Origin: JBOGED01 sp050743625
Lineage (GTDB): Bacteria > Actinomycetota > Nitriliruptoria > Euzebyales > Egibacteraceae
Assembly (NCBI GenBank): GCA_050743625.1
Contig: JBOGED010000113.1
Coordinates: forward strand, 1-11,496
Length of the DNA stretch: 11,496 nt
Direction of reading: 5' to 3'
The notes beneath the pieces were generated by a model that saw nothing but the letters and a program-made list of their open reading frames with translations, ran no database searches and was not told where the DNA came from. Made by a program: the position numbers and the translations under genes. This document shows, piece by piece, positions 1 through 6,224 of this stretch; positions within the stretch are counted from its first letter, which is position 1; the number at the start of each line of letters is the position of its first letter.

Positions 1-743
1 GCGCCCAGCCCCGCCAGCCCGGTATCCGCGAAGGCCGCGTCGGGCGCCCAGCCAGCGGAAAGGCGGCGGGCCGCTCGCCGGAGCAGATCCCTGGTCTGCG
101 GGGGAGCGAGCGGCGCCACAGTGTCCAGGGCGGCGGCGAGTGACAGCCCGCCGGCCATCGCCACGGCGACGAGGTCGATGGTCTCGGCCGCTCCCCCACC
201 ACAGGGATCCGCCGCGACCGCCGCCTTGCCGGCCGTCGCGACGATCCGCCGCGACCAGGCCTGCCCCGCCGCCACAAGCGCGAGCGCGAGGATCCCGGTC
301 ACGACGCCAGCGGCGGTCCCGTAAAACGCGAGCGTCCCGCGATCGATCACGACAAGAAGCACCCACAGCATCACCGGCAGCGCGGTGAGCACTCGCGCCG
401 CCCCACGAGCCTGCGCCGTCCGGATGCGGAGCAACCTGGCCAGAGCGGCTTCGTCTCGCACGTTGTCCAGCGCCTGCTCGACGGCGCTCACGGTGCCAGC
501 ACCGGCCTCGTCGGCCACACCGAGCGCGCGGACGAGCAGGTCAGCCGCAGGATCCCCGGTGTCGACCGTCACCGCGGCCTCGGCGAGGGACTGGCCAACC
601 CGTACGGCTCGCACGACCGACGCGAGCACGCCCTCACCCCCGCACTGGGACAGCGCGGCGGCCGGCGACGCGCCCGCGGTCAACGCGGCGCGCAACCCCG
701 CGAGCAGCGTCATGTCCAACGACTGCGCCGGCTGCGCGGTCAT
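1..743 (-). CDS. tadB: Tad/Flp pilus inner-membrane F-domain protein, TadB-like with probable TadC-like second half (3' end beyond window)
   Basis: This is the platform protein of a Tad (Flp pilus) machine, expected in the cytoplasmic membrane where it couples the CpaF ATPase to pilin extraction. The frame opens with ATG at 743, overlapping the cpaF stop by 4 nt (ATGA), and stays open for 247 codons to the window edge, so the end is missing. Residues 10-117 form a cytoplasmic helical domain starting LLAGLRAALTAGASPAAAL, typical of T2SS F proteins. Two hydrophobic stretches follow, at about 118-133 and 140-160. From residue 187 a second F-like domain starts, LVAVAMAGGLSLAAAL, closely echoing the first. 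TadB and TadC are normally separate proteins, each with one F domain and membrane helices on both sides. Here there is no N-terminal membrane segment, and two cytoplasmic domains flank one helical hairpin, as in GspF. Family assignment is secure; the fusion reading is inference. Confidence 0.82.
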   Translation of the reverse strand, partial: MTAQPAQSLDMTLLAGLRAALTAGASPAAALSQCGGEGVLASVVRAVRVGQSLAEAAVTVDTGDPAADLLVRALGVADEAGAGTVSAVEQALDNVRDEAALARLLRIRTAQARGAARVLTALPVMLWVLLVVIDRGTLAFYGTAAGVVTGILALALVAAGQAWSRRIVATAGKAAVAADPCGGGAAETIDLVAVAMAGGLSLAAALDTVAPLAPPQTRDLLRRAARRLSAGWAPDAAFADTGLAGLG

Positions 744-1870
744 GACCAGCACCCCCGGCGCCAGACCTCGCGCACCCGCAAGGGCCCGTCGCCACCACGA
801 GAGGCGACCTCCGCGATCTGCACGACTCCGCGTTGGCCGTCCGGCCCGCGGGACAACACGACGAACAGGTCCAGGCCGACCTCCAATTGGGCACGAGCCG
901 CCGCCAGCGGAAGGCCACCCAGCAGCGCCATGCCCTCAAGGCGTACGAGGGCCTCACTCGCCGCCCGAGCATGCACCGTGGTCATACAACCCTCGTGACC
1001 CGTCGCCAGGGCCTGGAGCACATCCACGACCTCGGCGCCACGAACCTCGCCGACAACGATCCGGTCAGGCCGCATACGCAGCGATTGGCGGACGAGGTCG
1101 CGGATCGTGACCTCGCCGGCTACCTCGGCGTTCGGCGGCCGGGTCTCCAGCCGCACCACGTGGGCGCAGCGTGGCCGCAGCTCCGGCGCGTCCTCGATTA
1201 CGACGACGCGCTCGCTGGCGCGCACCTCGGTGAGCAAGAGGCCGAGCAATGTCGTCTTGCCGGTCCCGGTTCGCCCGCAGATGACGATGGCGCGCCGGTC
1301 GGCCACCGCCGCGCGCAACAGCGTCGCGATCTCGGTCGGCACCGCGCCCGCTGAGGCGAGCGCGTCCCAGCTGGCCTGGACGGCGGAGAACCGCCGGATC
1401 GTGACGACCGGTCCCGTAGGGGCCAACGGCGGGAGCAGCGCGTGGAGCCGGCTTCCGTCTGCGAGCCGGGCGTCGACGAAGGGGTGCGCGCGGTCGAACC
1501 GCAAGCCGAGCGGCCCGACGACCCGCATGACCGCGGCACGGACGGCCTCCGCGTCCGCGAACCGGACCTCCGTGCGCTCGAGCCGGCCAGCGCGCTCGAC
1601 CCAGACCTCGCCCGGGCCGTTCACCATCACGTCCGTGACCGCAGGGTCGCGGAGGAGCGGTTGCACAGGTCCCAGGCCGGCGAGCGCGTCGGCGACCTCG
1701 CGGACGGTGGCGGCGAGCGCGTCGGGAGCAAGGAAGGCGCCCTCATCACGGACGGCCCGCGCCACGGCTGACCGGATCGCGGCGACTCTGGCGGCGCCAT
1801 CCGCGGCCTCGACGACGGCGGGGTCGTCAGCGACACGGCGCCGCACTCGTTCGATCAGCATCCCGCTCAC
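740..1870 (-). CDS. cpaF: CpaF/TadA-family secretion ATPase of the Flp pilus
   Basis: Cytoplasmic hexameric ATPase that powers Flp pilus assembly; type II/IV secretion ATPase superfamily. I place the start at the GTG at 1870, 4 nt past the upstream stop; an ATG at 1861 is the alternative. The open frame extends to 2047, but that part overlaps the upstream gene and looks non-coding. With the GTG start the protein has 376 residues, a normal CpaF length. Visible motifs: N-terminal domain with DVMVNGPGEVWVE (80-92), Walker A GRTGTGKTT (199-207, Lys205), Asp box VIEDAPEL (224-231), Walker B IVVGE (271-275) and His box TTVHA (297-301). All catalytic elements are intact. Its stop overlaps the start of the F-domain gene, implying translational coupling. 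Matches the position of Rv3659c in M. tuberculosis. Confidence 0.93.
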   Translation of the reverse strand: MSGMLIERVRRRVADDPAVVEAADGAARVAAIRSAVARAVRDEGAFLAPDALAATVREVADALAGLGPVQPLLRDPAVTDVMVNGPGEVWVERAGRLERTEVRFADAEAVRAAVMRVVGPLGLRFDRAHPFVDARLADGSRLHALLPPLAPTGPVVTIRRFSAVQASWDALASAGAVPTEIATLLRAAVADRRAIVICGRTGTGKTTLLGLLLTEVRASERVVVIEDAPELRPRCAHVVRLETRPPNAEVAGEVTIRDLVRQSLRMRPDRIVVGEVRGAEVVDVLQALATGHEGCMTTVHARAASEALVRLEGMALLGGLPLAAARAQLEVGLDLFVVLSRGPDGQRGVVQIAEVASRGGDGPLRVREVWRRGCWS

Positions 1871-1874
1871 GTGG

Positions 1875-2798
1875 CTACCGCCAGACCCGGTTGAGACCGG
1901 TCCGTAGGATCTTGAGCCAGCTTCCCGGCAGCCCGCTGGGGACCGTGCCGGCAAGCCCCGCTCGCGCCACCCGGGCGGACCGCGGCAACCACGCGATCGG
2001 GGCACGGCCGAGGCGCCTGCGCACGGCGAGCTGATCGAGCGGACCATCGCCTACGACGATCACCGGGACGTCCTTCGGCGCGGCCTCGAGGATGGCGATT
2101 CCCGAGTCGGGCCGGGCGCAGAGGACGTCGACACCGGCAAGGTGCCGCGGAGCACGAAGGTCCACCACGACGGCGTCCGCGGGCCACCCCACCGTCGACC
2201 GGACGGCCGATCCACCTCCACCGAGGATCGAAAGCCCCTCCACGGCCGGGAGGGGGCGAGCCAGCGCGAACAGCTCGGGATCTCCCACCCCGCGCGAGGC
2301 GAGCTCTTCGCTGCCGGGACCCGCCCATGGGCCCAGACCGCACAGGCGCAGCAAGTCCTCGTCCCCCACGACGACGGTCTTCTTTCCGCTCCAAGCCAAC
2401 AGCCCGCCGATCGCGAGCGAGATGGTGGACGTGCCGACGCCTCCTCCGGCGCCAGCTACTCGGAGTACGGATGGGCCGGCGGCCTGGCGGTGGGTCGCGT
2501 GGATCCGCAGCGGAGCCTCGAGGAGCCGCGCGCGGTCCTCGGGCCAGGAGATCACGTCGAGCGCACCGTCGAGCAGCGCGGCCCGGACCTCCTCGGCGCC
2601 GACGCCTCCCTCTTTGATCACGACAAAGGGGCGACCGACTCGGGGTGCCCCCGTCAGCTCAAGCACAGGTTCGAGAGCGCCGAGCGCACCGCCCGCGCCG
2701 ACGACCTGCCAACCGGCCTCGATCTCGACGAAGGCGCTGACCTCCTCGCCGAGCCGACCTGGCAGGTCCACCACCACCGGTAAATCCTGTAAGCGCAT
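1875..2798 (-). CDS. ssd: Ssd/CpaE-like (TadZ-type) protein with degenerate P-loop
   Basis: MinD/ParA-superfamily protein of the Ssd (septum site-determining) / CpaE type that sits at the head of actinobacterial Tad operons; family members place the pilus machine or affect septation. I chose ATG 2798 because GAGGGGG (2804-2810) lies 5 nt upstream. A longer reading to 2933 adds a Pro/Cys-rich leader unlike the family. The protein is then 307 residues. Residues 1-100 are receiver-like (CpaE type). The nucleotide-binding fold begins at VLRVAGAGGGVGTSTIS (111-127), followed by hydrophobic strands TVVVGD and ADAVVVDLR. Against the MinD motif KGGVGKTT both lysines are replaced (by Gly and Thr), so ATP hydrolysis is doubtful. 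Four nt separate it from cpaF, as in one operon. Position and type match Rv3660c. Confidence 0.85.
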   Translation of the reverse strand: MRLQDLPVVVDLPGRLGEEVSAFVEIEAGWQVVGAGGALGALEPVLELTGAPRVGRPFVVIKEGGVGAEEVRAALLDGALDVISWPEDRARLLEAPLRIHATHRQAAGPSVLRVAGAGGGVGTSTISLAIGGLLAWSGKKTVVVGDEDLLRLCGLGPWAGPGSEELASRGVGDPELFALARPLPAVEGLSILGGGGSAVRSTVGWPADAVVVDLRAPRHLAGVDVLCARPDSGIAILEAAPKDVPVIVVGDGPLDQLAVRRRLGRAPIAWLPRSARVARAGLAGTVPSGLPGSWLKILRTGLNRVWR

Positions 2799-2840
2799 CA
2801 CGTCCCCCTCGTCTTCGTCGTCGAGGCGAACCGTAAGCCG

Positions 2841-2890
2841 GCTCGGAGCCCCGAGCCCGGGGCCGCGACAGATCTGTGGTTCCGGACCAC
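2841..2890. repeat. Cluster of three short inverted repeats between divergent ssd-like and HAD genes
   Basis: Three adjacent dyads are visible. GCTCGG-agcc-CCGAGC (2841-2856) has a 6-bp stem. ACAGATCTGT (2868-2877) is a 10-bp perfect palindrome. GTGGT-tccgg-ACCAC (2876-2890) has a 5-bp stem. They lie in the 169-nt gap between the two divergent starts, where promoters for both directions must be. They could be operator sites or leader hairpins of the Tad transcript. Short GC-rich dyads are common by chance in DNA this GC-rich; the ACAGATCTGT palindrome is the least GC-biased of them. Confidence 0.35.
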
Positions 2891-2967
2891 CGCCCGTGTG
2901 CCTAAGCGGGCAGATAGGAACGCAGGCGCACATCCGCGAGAAAATTGTGTCCTCGTATCCTCGAAAG

Positions 2968-3360
2968 GTGCGCGAACACCATGGCCCGCTTCAGGCGGCG
3001 TTCTTCGACCTTGACCACACGGTGGTGGCGAGCGCGTCGACCCTGGCGTTCGGGCGATCGCTGTACCGAGAAGGTCTAATCTCACCCTCAGTGGCGGTGA
3101 AGGTCGCGTACGCCCAGCTTGCTCTGGGGCGGCTGGGCGTCACCGAGGCACGCATGGAGCGGGCGCGGGCAGCGGTGCTCGAGCTGACCCGCGGGTGGGA
3201 GGCGGAACGGATCACCCGGCTTGTCCGCGCGACGCTACACGAGGTTGTCGATCCGCTGGTCTACGCGGAGGCGCGTGAGCTCCTCGCGCTCCATCGCCAA
3301 GCGAGCCGCGCCCGCCCGGCCCAACCGCGCGGCTCGCGTGCAAGATTCCTCCGGATTTAA
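2968..3360 (+). pseudogene. HAD-IB family hydrolase (SerB-like), N-terminal remnant
   Basis: N-terminal part of a haloacid dehalogenase superfamily IB phosphatase, the family of Rv3661, which also sits divergent to the Tad operon in mycobacteria. Start taken at GTG 2968 (GTG 2947 is an alternative); it gives 130 residues. Motif I, FFDLDHTVV, is at residues 12-20 with nucleophile Asp14 and acid Asp16, followed by the family-typical STLAFGRSLYREGLI. Similarity carries on to about residue 109 (YAEARELLALHR). After that the chain turns into a short Arg/Pro/Ala-rich tail and ends at TAA 3358-3360. Motif II (Ser/Thr), motif III (Lys) and motif IV (GDS-type acid) are all absent, and I could not find them in the other two plus frames before the convergent neighbour. 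Full members are about 280 residues, so this is roughly the first 40% and probably inactive. Confidence 0.72.
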
Positions 3361-3401
3361 AGGAATTTGACAGGCGAAGAAGCCGAAACCCAAAAGAGAA
3401 T

Positions 3402-3433
3402 GCAGCTTTCCTCCATATATGGAGGAAAGCTGC
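3402..3433 (-). terminator. Perfect 32-nt palindromic terminator between convergent genes
   Basis: Two 16-nt arms, GCAGCTTTCCTCCATA and its exact complement, meet with no spacer. The hairpin sits 4 nt after the stop of the lytic transglycosylase gene. Read on the minus strand, the stem is followed by ATTCTCTTTTGGG, a T-rich tail, so it fits an intrinsic terminator for that gene. On the plus strand the tail is GCTTTCAG, so it would also block read-through from the HAD remnant, though less canonically. The AT content of this stretch is well above its surroundings. Confidence 0.8.
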
Positions 3434-3437
3434 GCTT

Positions 3438-4229
3438 TCAGTATCGTTCGCGTATCGCGAGGATGTTGTCGACGTAGCGCTCGGTGTCTTTGTATACGCC
3501 GCGCTGCTCGATCGAGGCGAGGCCTTGGTAGTAGCCGCCCAGCGTGTGCCGGACATCCCGGTCGGTCAGTTGGTAGAGGTAGTTGAGGAAGGCGACGCCA
3601 GCCTCGATGTTGTCGGCCGGGTCACGCAGGTCGAGGTCCCGACCGACGAGCTCCTTCGACACGAAGCGTCCCGTCTCGGGCATGACCTGCATCACGCCGA
3701 GTGCGCCGGCGTACGAGACCACCGCGTTGTTCCAGCCAGACTCGACCATGGCGACCGCCTTGACCGTGGCCGGATTCCAGCCGTATTTCGCCGAGGTCTG
3801 CTCGAGCAGCTCACGGACCTCGTCCTTCGACGAGGCCGGCCGAGGCGCCCAATCGCCGGGGAGAATCAGCCGCTGACCCACGCTGAGATGGTTCGCGTCC
3901 GCGAGGTTGTTCGCCTTGACGATGTCGTCGACAGAGATCCCGAACCGCCGTGCGATGATCGAGGTGGTCTCGCCCGCGCGGACCACGTAACGGGCGCCCC
4001 CGCTTGCCGTGGCGCCCTCGGGGATGATCAGGCGATCGCCGACCACGATCAGGTCTGCGCTCTCGAGGTCGTTCGCCCGCATGAGGTTCCCGACGGTGAC
4101 GCCGAACTGGCGAGCGATGCCCGACAGCGTGTCACCGGCCTGGACCGTGTATTCGGCTAGCCCGACCGCGACCAGCGCGATGATGACGGCCAGGGTGCTG
4201 ATGTGATTTTTGAGAGGAAGAGTAATCAC
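3438..4229 (-). CDS. Secreted LysM-LysM-SLT lytic transglycosylase
   Basis: Cell-wall enzyme predicted to cleave the MurNAc-GlcNAc bond of peptidoglycan, exported and held on the wall by LysM modules; 263 residues. The GTG at 4229 is the only start in frame ahead of the export segment, and no good Shine-Dalgarno precedes it. Residues 10-25 form a hydrophobic signal segment (ISTLAVIIALVAVGLA) with a plausible cleavage after Ala25. LysM 1 spans about 27-70 (YTVQAGDTLSGIARQFGV) and LysM 2 about 80-123 (YVVRAGETTSIIARRFGI). The SLT family 1 domain spans about 138-258. Its catalytic glutamate is Glu163 in VAMVESGWNN, followed by ALGVMQVMPETG and the C-terminal LGGYYQGLAS and YVDNILAIRERY. Single-gene unit: 87 nt separate it from the upstream same-strand stop, and its own terminator follows. 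I saw no confident promoter in that 87-nt gap. Confidence 0.92.
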   Translation of the reverse strand: MITLPLKNHISTLAVIIALVAVGLAEYTVQAGDTLSGIARQFGVTVGNLMRANDLESADLIVVGDRLIIPEGATASGGARYVVRAGETTSIIARRFGISVDDIVKANNLADANHLSVGQRLILPGDWAPRPASSKDEVRELLEQTSAKYGWNPATVKAVAMVESGWNNAVVSYAGALGVMQVMPETGRFVSKELVGRDLDLRDPADNIEAGVAFLNYLYQLTDRDVRHTLGGYYQGLASIEQRGVYKDTERYVDNILAIRERY

Positions 4230-4316
4230 ATGAGCAAATTACTGCACCACTCGGTATGGTCGCTATCGCCCGTTTTAGCTAGTACGCCGGGTATCAACCC
4301 ACGCGCGACGGCCGCG

Positions 4317-4664
4317 TTAGTAATAGTCGCGTTGAAGACGGATGCCCTCGTCGTCAGCTTCTAGCCAACTCGACCGCGAGAGATCCTTCCATCGCCGGCC
4401 GCCCGCCGTGTAGCTGACCGTCCACTCGACCGCGAGCGTCGAGCCGTCCTCGGACTCAAGCGTGCGCCGGGTCGTCACGGCGACCTGGTCGCGAGCCTGC
4501 AGCCAAGAGTTCAGGTAGGCCTGGATGAGCTTGTTCGTCTCGTGTGGAGGGTTCTGTGGCTCCAGCCAGACGGCGTCCGGGGCATAAAGGTCGAGCAACA
4601 CCTCGACGTCCTGTTGCTCCATCGCTCCACTGAGCTGCTCCCAAAGCTCACGCGCCCTACCCAT
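4317..4664 (-). CDS. SnoaL-like / NTF2-fold protein
   Basis: Small protein of 115 residues with the alpha+beta cone (NTF2-like) pattern. An N-terminal helix with AMEQQDVEVLLDLYAPDAVWLEP is the classic SnoaL opening. It is followed by a helix (LIQAYLNSWLQAR) and alternating strands ending TAGGRRWKDLSRSSWLEAD and GIRLQRDYY. Members may be small-molecule isomerases, hydrolases or simply ligand-binding proteins; nothing here fixes a substrate. The start is supported by GGGAGG at 4669-4674, 4 nt before the ATG. Only 12 nt separate it from bpa, and its ribosome site starts 2 nt after the bpa stop, so it is the last gene of the ybbN-bpa operon. A role in proteostasis is suggested only by that position. 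Confidence 0.82.
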   Translation of the reverse strand: MGRARELWEQLSGAMEQQDVEVLLDLYAPDAVWLEPQNPPHETNKLIQAYLNSWLQARDQVAVTTRRTLESEDGSTLAVEWTVSYTAGGRRWKDLSRSSWLEADDEGIRLQRDYY

Positions 4665-4676
4665 GTACCCTCCCTG

Positions 4677-5165
4677 TTACAAGTACTGGCCCGTGCCGGG
4701 TGGCGGCTTTTGCGGCTCACCGGCCTGCCCCTGCGGTCCGAGCACACCAGGGGGGAGGCCCCGCTGCCGCATCTGGGCGAGCTGCTGGTTCGCCATCGCC
4801 TGCTGCTGGAAGATCGCGGCCTGGATGCCCTGGAAGAGACCCTCCAGCCAGCCGACCAGCTGCGCTTGTGCGATGCGGATCTCGGACTCTGTCGGCAACT
4901 GCTCGTCAAACGGCAGGGCGAGGTGCGAGAGCTCCTTCTGCAGCTCCCCGCTTAACACCTCGTTCAGCTGCCCGAGCGCGCGCTCGTGCACGATCTTGAG
5001 CCGCTCGCGGCCAGCCTCGTCGGTAGGAGCGCTGCGGACCTCTTCCTGAAGGCCCCGCAGCATCACCGCGATGCGCATCAGCTTGCCAGGATCCGTGATC
5101 GCGGGACCCTCGTCCTCATCGGACGCCTGAGCCTGGCCCGCGACAACCTCAACCTCGTCGGTCAT
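4677..5165 (-). CDS. bpa: Bacterial proteasome activator Bpa (PafE)
   Basis: Bpa/PafE forms a dodecameric ring that caps the 20S proteasome and opens its gate without ATP, feeding unfolded or heat-damaged proteins for degradation. The protein has 162 residues from ATG 5165; a GTG two codons upstream (5171) is possible. It begins with an acidic disordered stretch (VEVVAGQAQASDEDEG). The helical core follows (LMRIAVMLRGLQEEVRS to FQGIQAAIFQQQAMANQQ), including the family signature LALPFDEQLPTESEIRIAQAQLVGWLEGLFQGIQ split over two helices. It ends in a Pro/Gly/Gln-rich tail closing with GQYL. That hydrophobic-Tyr-X type end is what docks into proteasome alpha-subunit pockets, and here it is intact. 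It follows ybbN by 27 nt and precedes the SnoaL gene by 12 nt. It implies that the genome encodes a 20S proteasome elsewhere. Confidence 0.93.
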   Translation of the reverse strand: MTDEVEVVAGQAQASDEDEGPAITDPGKLMRIAVMLRGLQEEVRSAPTDEAGRERLKIVHERALGQLNEVLSGELQKELSHLALPFDEQLPTESEIRIAQAQLVGWLEGLFQGIQAAIFQQQAMANQQLAQMRQRGLPPGVLGPQGQAGEPQKPPPGTGQYL

Positions 5166-5192
5166 GCGCACATGCTACCCAGCACCGAATGC

Positions 5193-6017
5193 CTAGAAGA
5201 GCACCGCGGCGAGCCGGGGGCGAAACTGGCGGACGAGCTCGTGGTTGTCCCCCAGGACACGGAACACCTCGAGCATCGCGACGCGGGCGTCCTCACGTGT
5301 GGAGGGGTCGCGGACGGCCGCGATCAACTCCTCCAGCGCCTCGTGGAAATCGCCCCGAGCGGCCAGGGCCAGCCCGAGCTCCACGCGCGCCAAGTCGTCA
5401 CCGCTCTTCACGCGGATTCGCAGGTCACCCACGCCTGAGGCGTCCAGCGCCCCCGCTGCCAGATGGACCTCCGAGAGCATCCGGACGGCGTCCGGGTCGC
5501 CGGGCAGGCGCTCCAGGAGGGTCGCGGCCTCGTCGCGGTCGCCACGGTCGCCGAGTAGCTTAGCCAGGGCTTTGACGGCGGTGGGATGATCCGCGTCCAG
5601 GGCGAGCGCCTGGCGGAGCAGCGGCTCGGCATCCTCCAGTCCCAACACCTGAGCACGAGCCACCAAACGGTCCGCCTCAGACGGAGCGAGCGCCTGGAAG
5701 AAGCGATCGATCTGCGCCTGGGGCTGCAGGCCGACGAACTCTGCCACGATCCGGCCGCCGGAGAACGCCTTGACCGCCGGGATCCCTTGGATCTGCAGTT
5801 GACGGGAGAGCCGCGGCGCATGGTCCACGTCCACCTTCACCACGTCGATCTCGCCCGCCCACTGGGCAGCGGCGCGCTCGAGCATCGGCGAGAGCTGGCG
5901 GCAGGGCCCGCACCAGGTCGCCCAGAAGTCGACGACGACGGGGCGAGTGCGGCTGGCTTCGATGACGTCGGTGGCGAAGGTCGCCTCGGTGACGTCACGG
6001 ACTACTGCGGTGGTCAC
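5193..6017 (-). CDS. ybbN: Thioredoxin-TPR co-chaperone, YbbN/CnoX family
   Basis: Cytoplasmic thioredoxin-fold protein with C-terminal TPRs; family members act as holdases or redox chaperones for proteins damaged by oxidants. I start it at GTG 6017 (274 residues), just before the thioredoxin fold. The frame is open to 6122, but the extra 35 residues are Arg/His/Cys-rich and lie in the region shared with the aco promoter. AGGAG lies 11 nt upstream of the chosen GTG, rather far. The thioredoxin domain covers about 1-108, with active site WCGPC (Cys36, Cys39) and cis-Pro80 in GIPAVKAF. TPR-like helices follow (AEPLLRQALALDADHPTAVKALAKLL, split over two helices; RVELGLALAARGDFHEALEELI). E. coli YbbN lacks the full CXXC; this one keeps both cysteines and so may be redox active. 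First gene of the ybbN-bpa-SnoaL operon, divergent from acoA. Confidence 0.88.
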   Translation of the reverse strand: MTTAVVRDVTEATFATDVIEASRTRPVVVDFWATWCGPCRQLSPMLERAAAQWAGEIDVVKVDVDHAPRLSRQLQIQGIPAVKAFSGGRIVAEFVGLQPQAQIDRFFQALAPSEADRLVARAQVLGLEDAEPLLRQALALDADHPTAVKALAKLLGDRGDRDEAATLLERLPGDPDAVRMLSEVHLAAGALDASGVGDLRIRVKSGDDLARVELGLALAARGDFHEALEELIAAVRDPSTREDARVAMLEVFRVLGDNHELVRQFRPRLAAVLF

Positions 6018-6151
6018 GGCTTCGCGCGCTCCTGTCGGTTGCTTGGCGGAGATCCAGAGTGCCTGGGCATGATGCACGGATTGCCCCGAGACGTGGGCGC
6101 ACGGTCGCCGACGGACGCGCACTCAACGCCTCACCGCTCCAGACCAAAGGA

Positions 6152-6180
6152 TAGACGGATCCGCGGGTTTGCGGGATAGT
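6152..6180 (+). promoter_or_regulatory. acoA: Candidate promoter of the aco operon
   Basis: TAGACG (6152-6157) and GATAGT (6175-6180) are separated by exactly 17 nt and each matches 4 of 6 consensus bases of a housekeeping sigma factor. Transcription would start near 6187, leaving a leader of about 38 nt holding AAGGAGG (6209-6215). The spacer contains an imperfect dyad, ATCCGC / GCGGGAT (6159-6177), which could bind a repressor. I found no sigma-54 GG/GC element, unlike AcoR-controlled operons. Judged by eye only. Confidence 0.35.
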
Positions 6181-6224
6181 CGGCCTGCCGCGTCCGGTGC
6201 ACGCGCCGAAGGAGGTTCTCCCGC

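Noticed and set aside
121..1907. Several long plus-strand open frames (121-324, 385-1110, 833-1354, 1107-1907)
   Set aside because: They lie opposite the Tad genes, are low-complexity Arg/Ala/Ser/Pro-rich, and have no recognisable domains; typical antisense frames of high-GC genes.
1871..2047. N-terminal extension of CpaF to 2047
   Set aside because: It overlaps the end of the ssd-like gene in another frame and reads as Arg/Gly/Pro-rich non-family sequence.
2092..2967. Plus-strand frame of the HAD gene extended upstream to 2092
   Set aside because: The upstream part is Ser/Pro/Arg-rich antisense of the ssd-like gene; HAD similarity begins only after about 2968.
3361..3437. Insertion-sequence end or attachment site beside the HAD remnant
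   Set aside because: The palindrome is explained as a terminator; I saw no transposase, no target duplication and no second copy in the window.
4230..4316. Promoter with TTGATA as -35 box for the transglycosylase gene
   Set aside because: No acceptable -10 element lies 16-18 nt downstream, and the TTGATA sits in a small GGGT/ACCC dyad; not strong enough to list.
6018..6122. 35-residue N-terminal extension of YbbN
   Set aside because: Arg/His/Cys-rich, no family similarity, and it occupies the divergent promoter region; GTG 6017 sits just before the thioredoxin fold.
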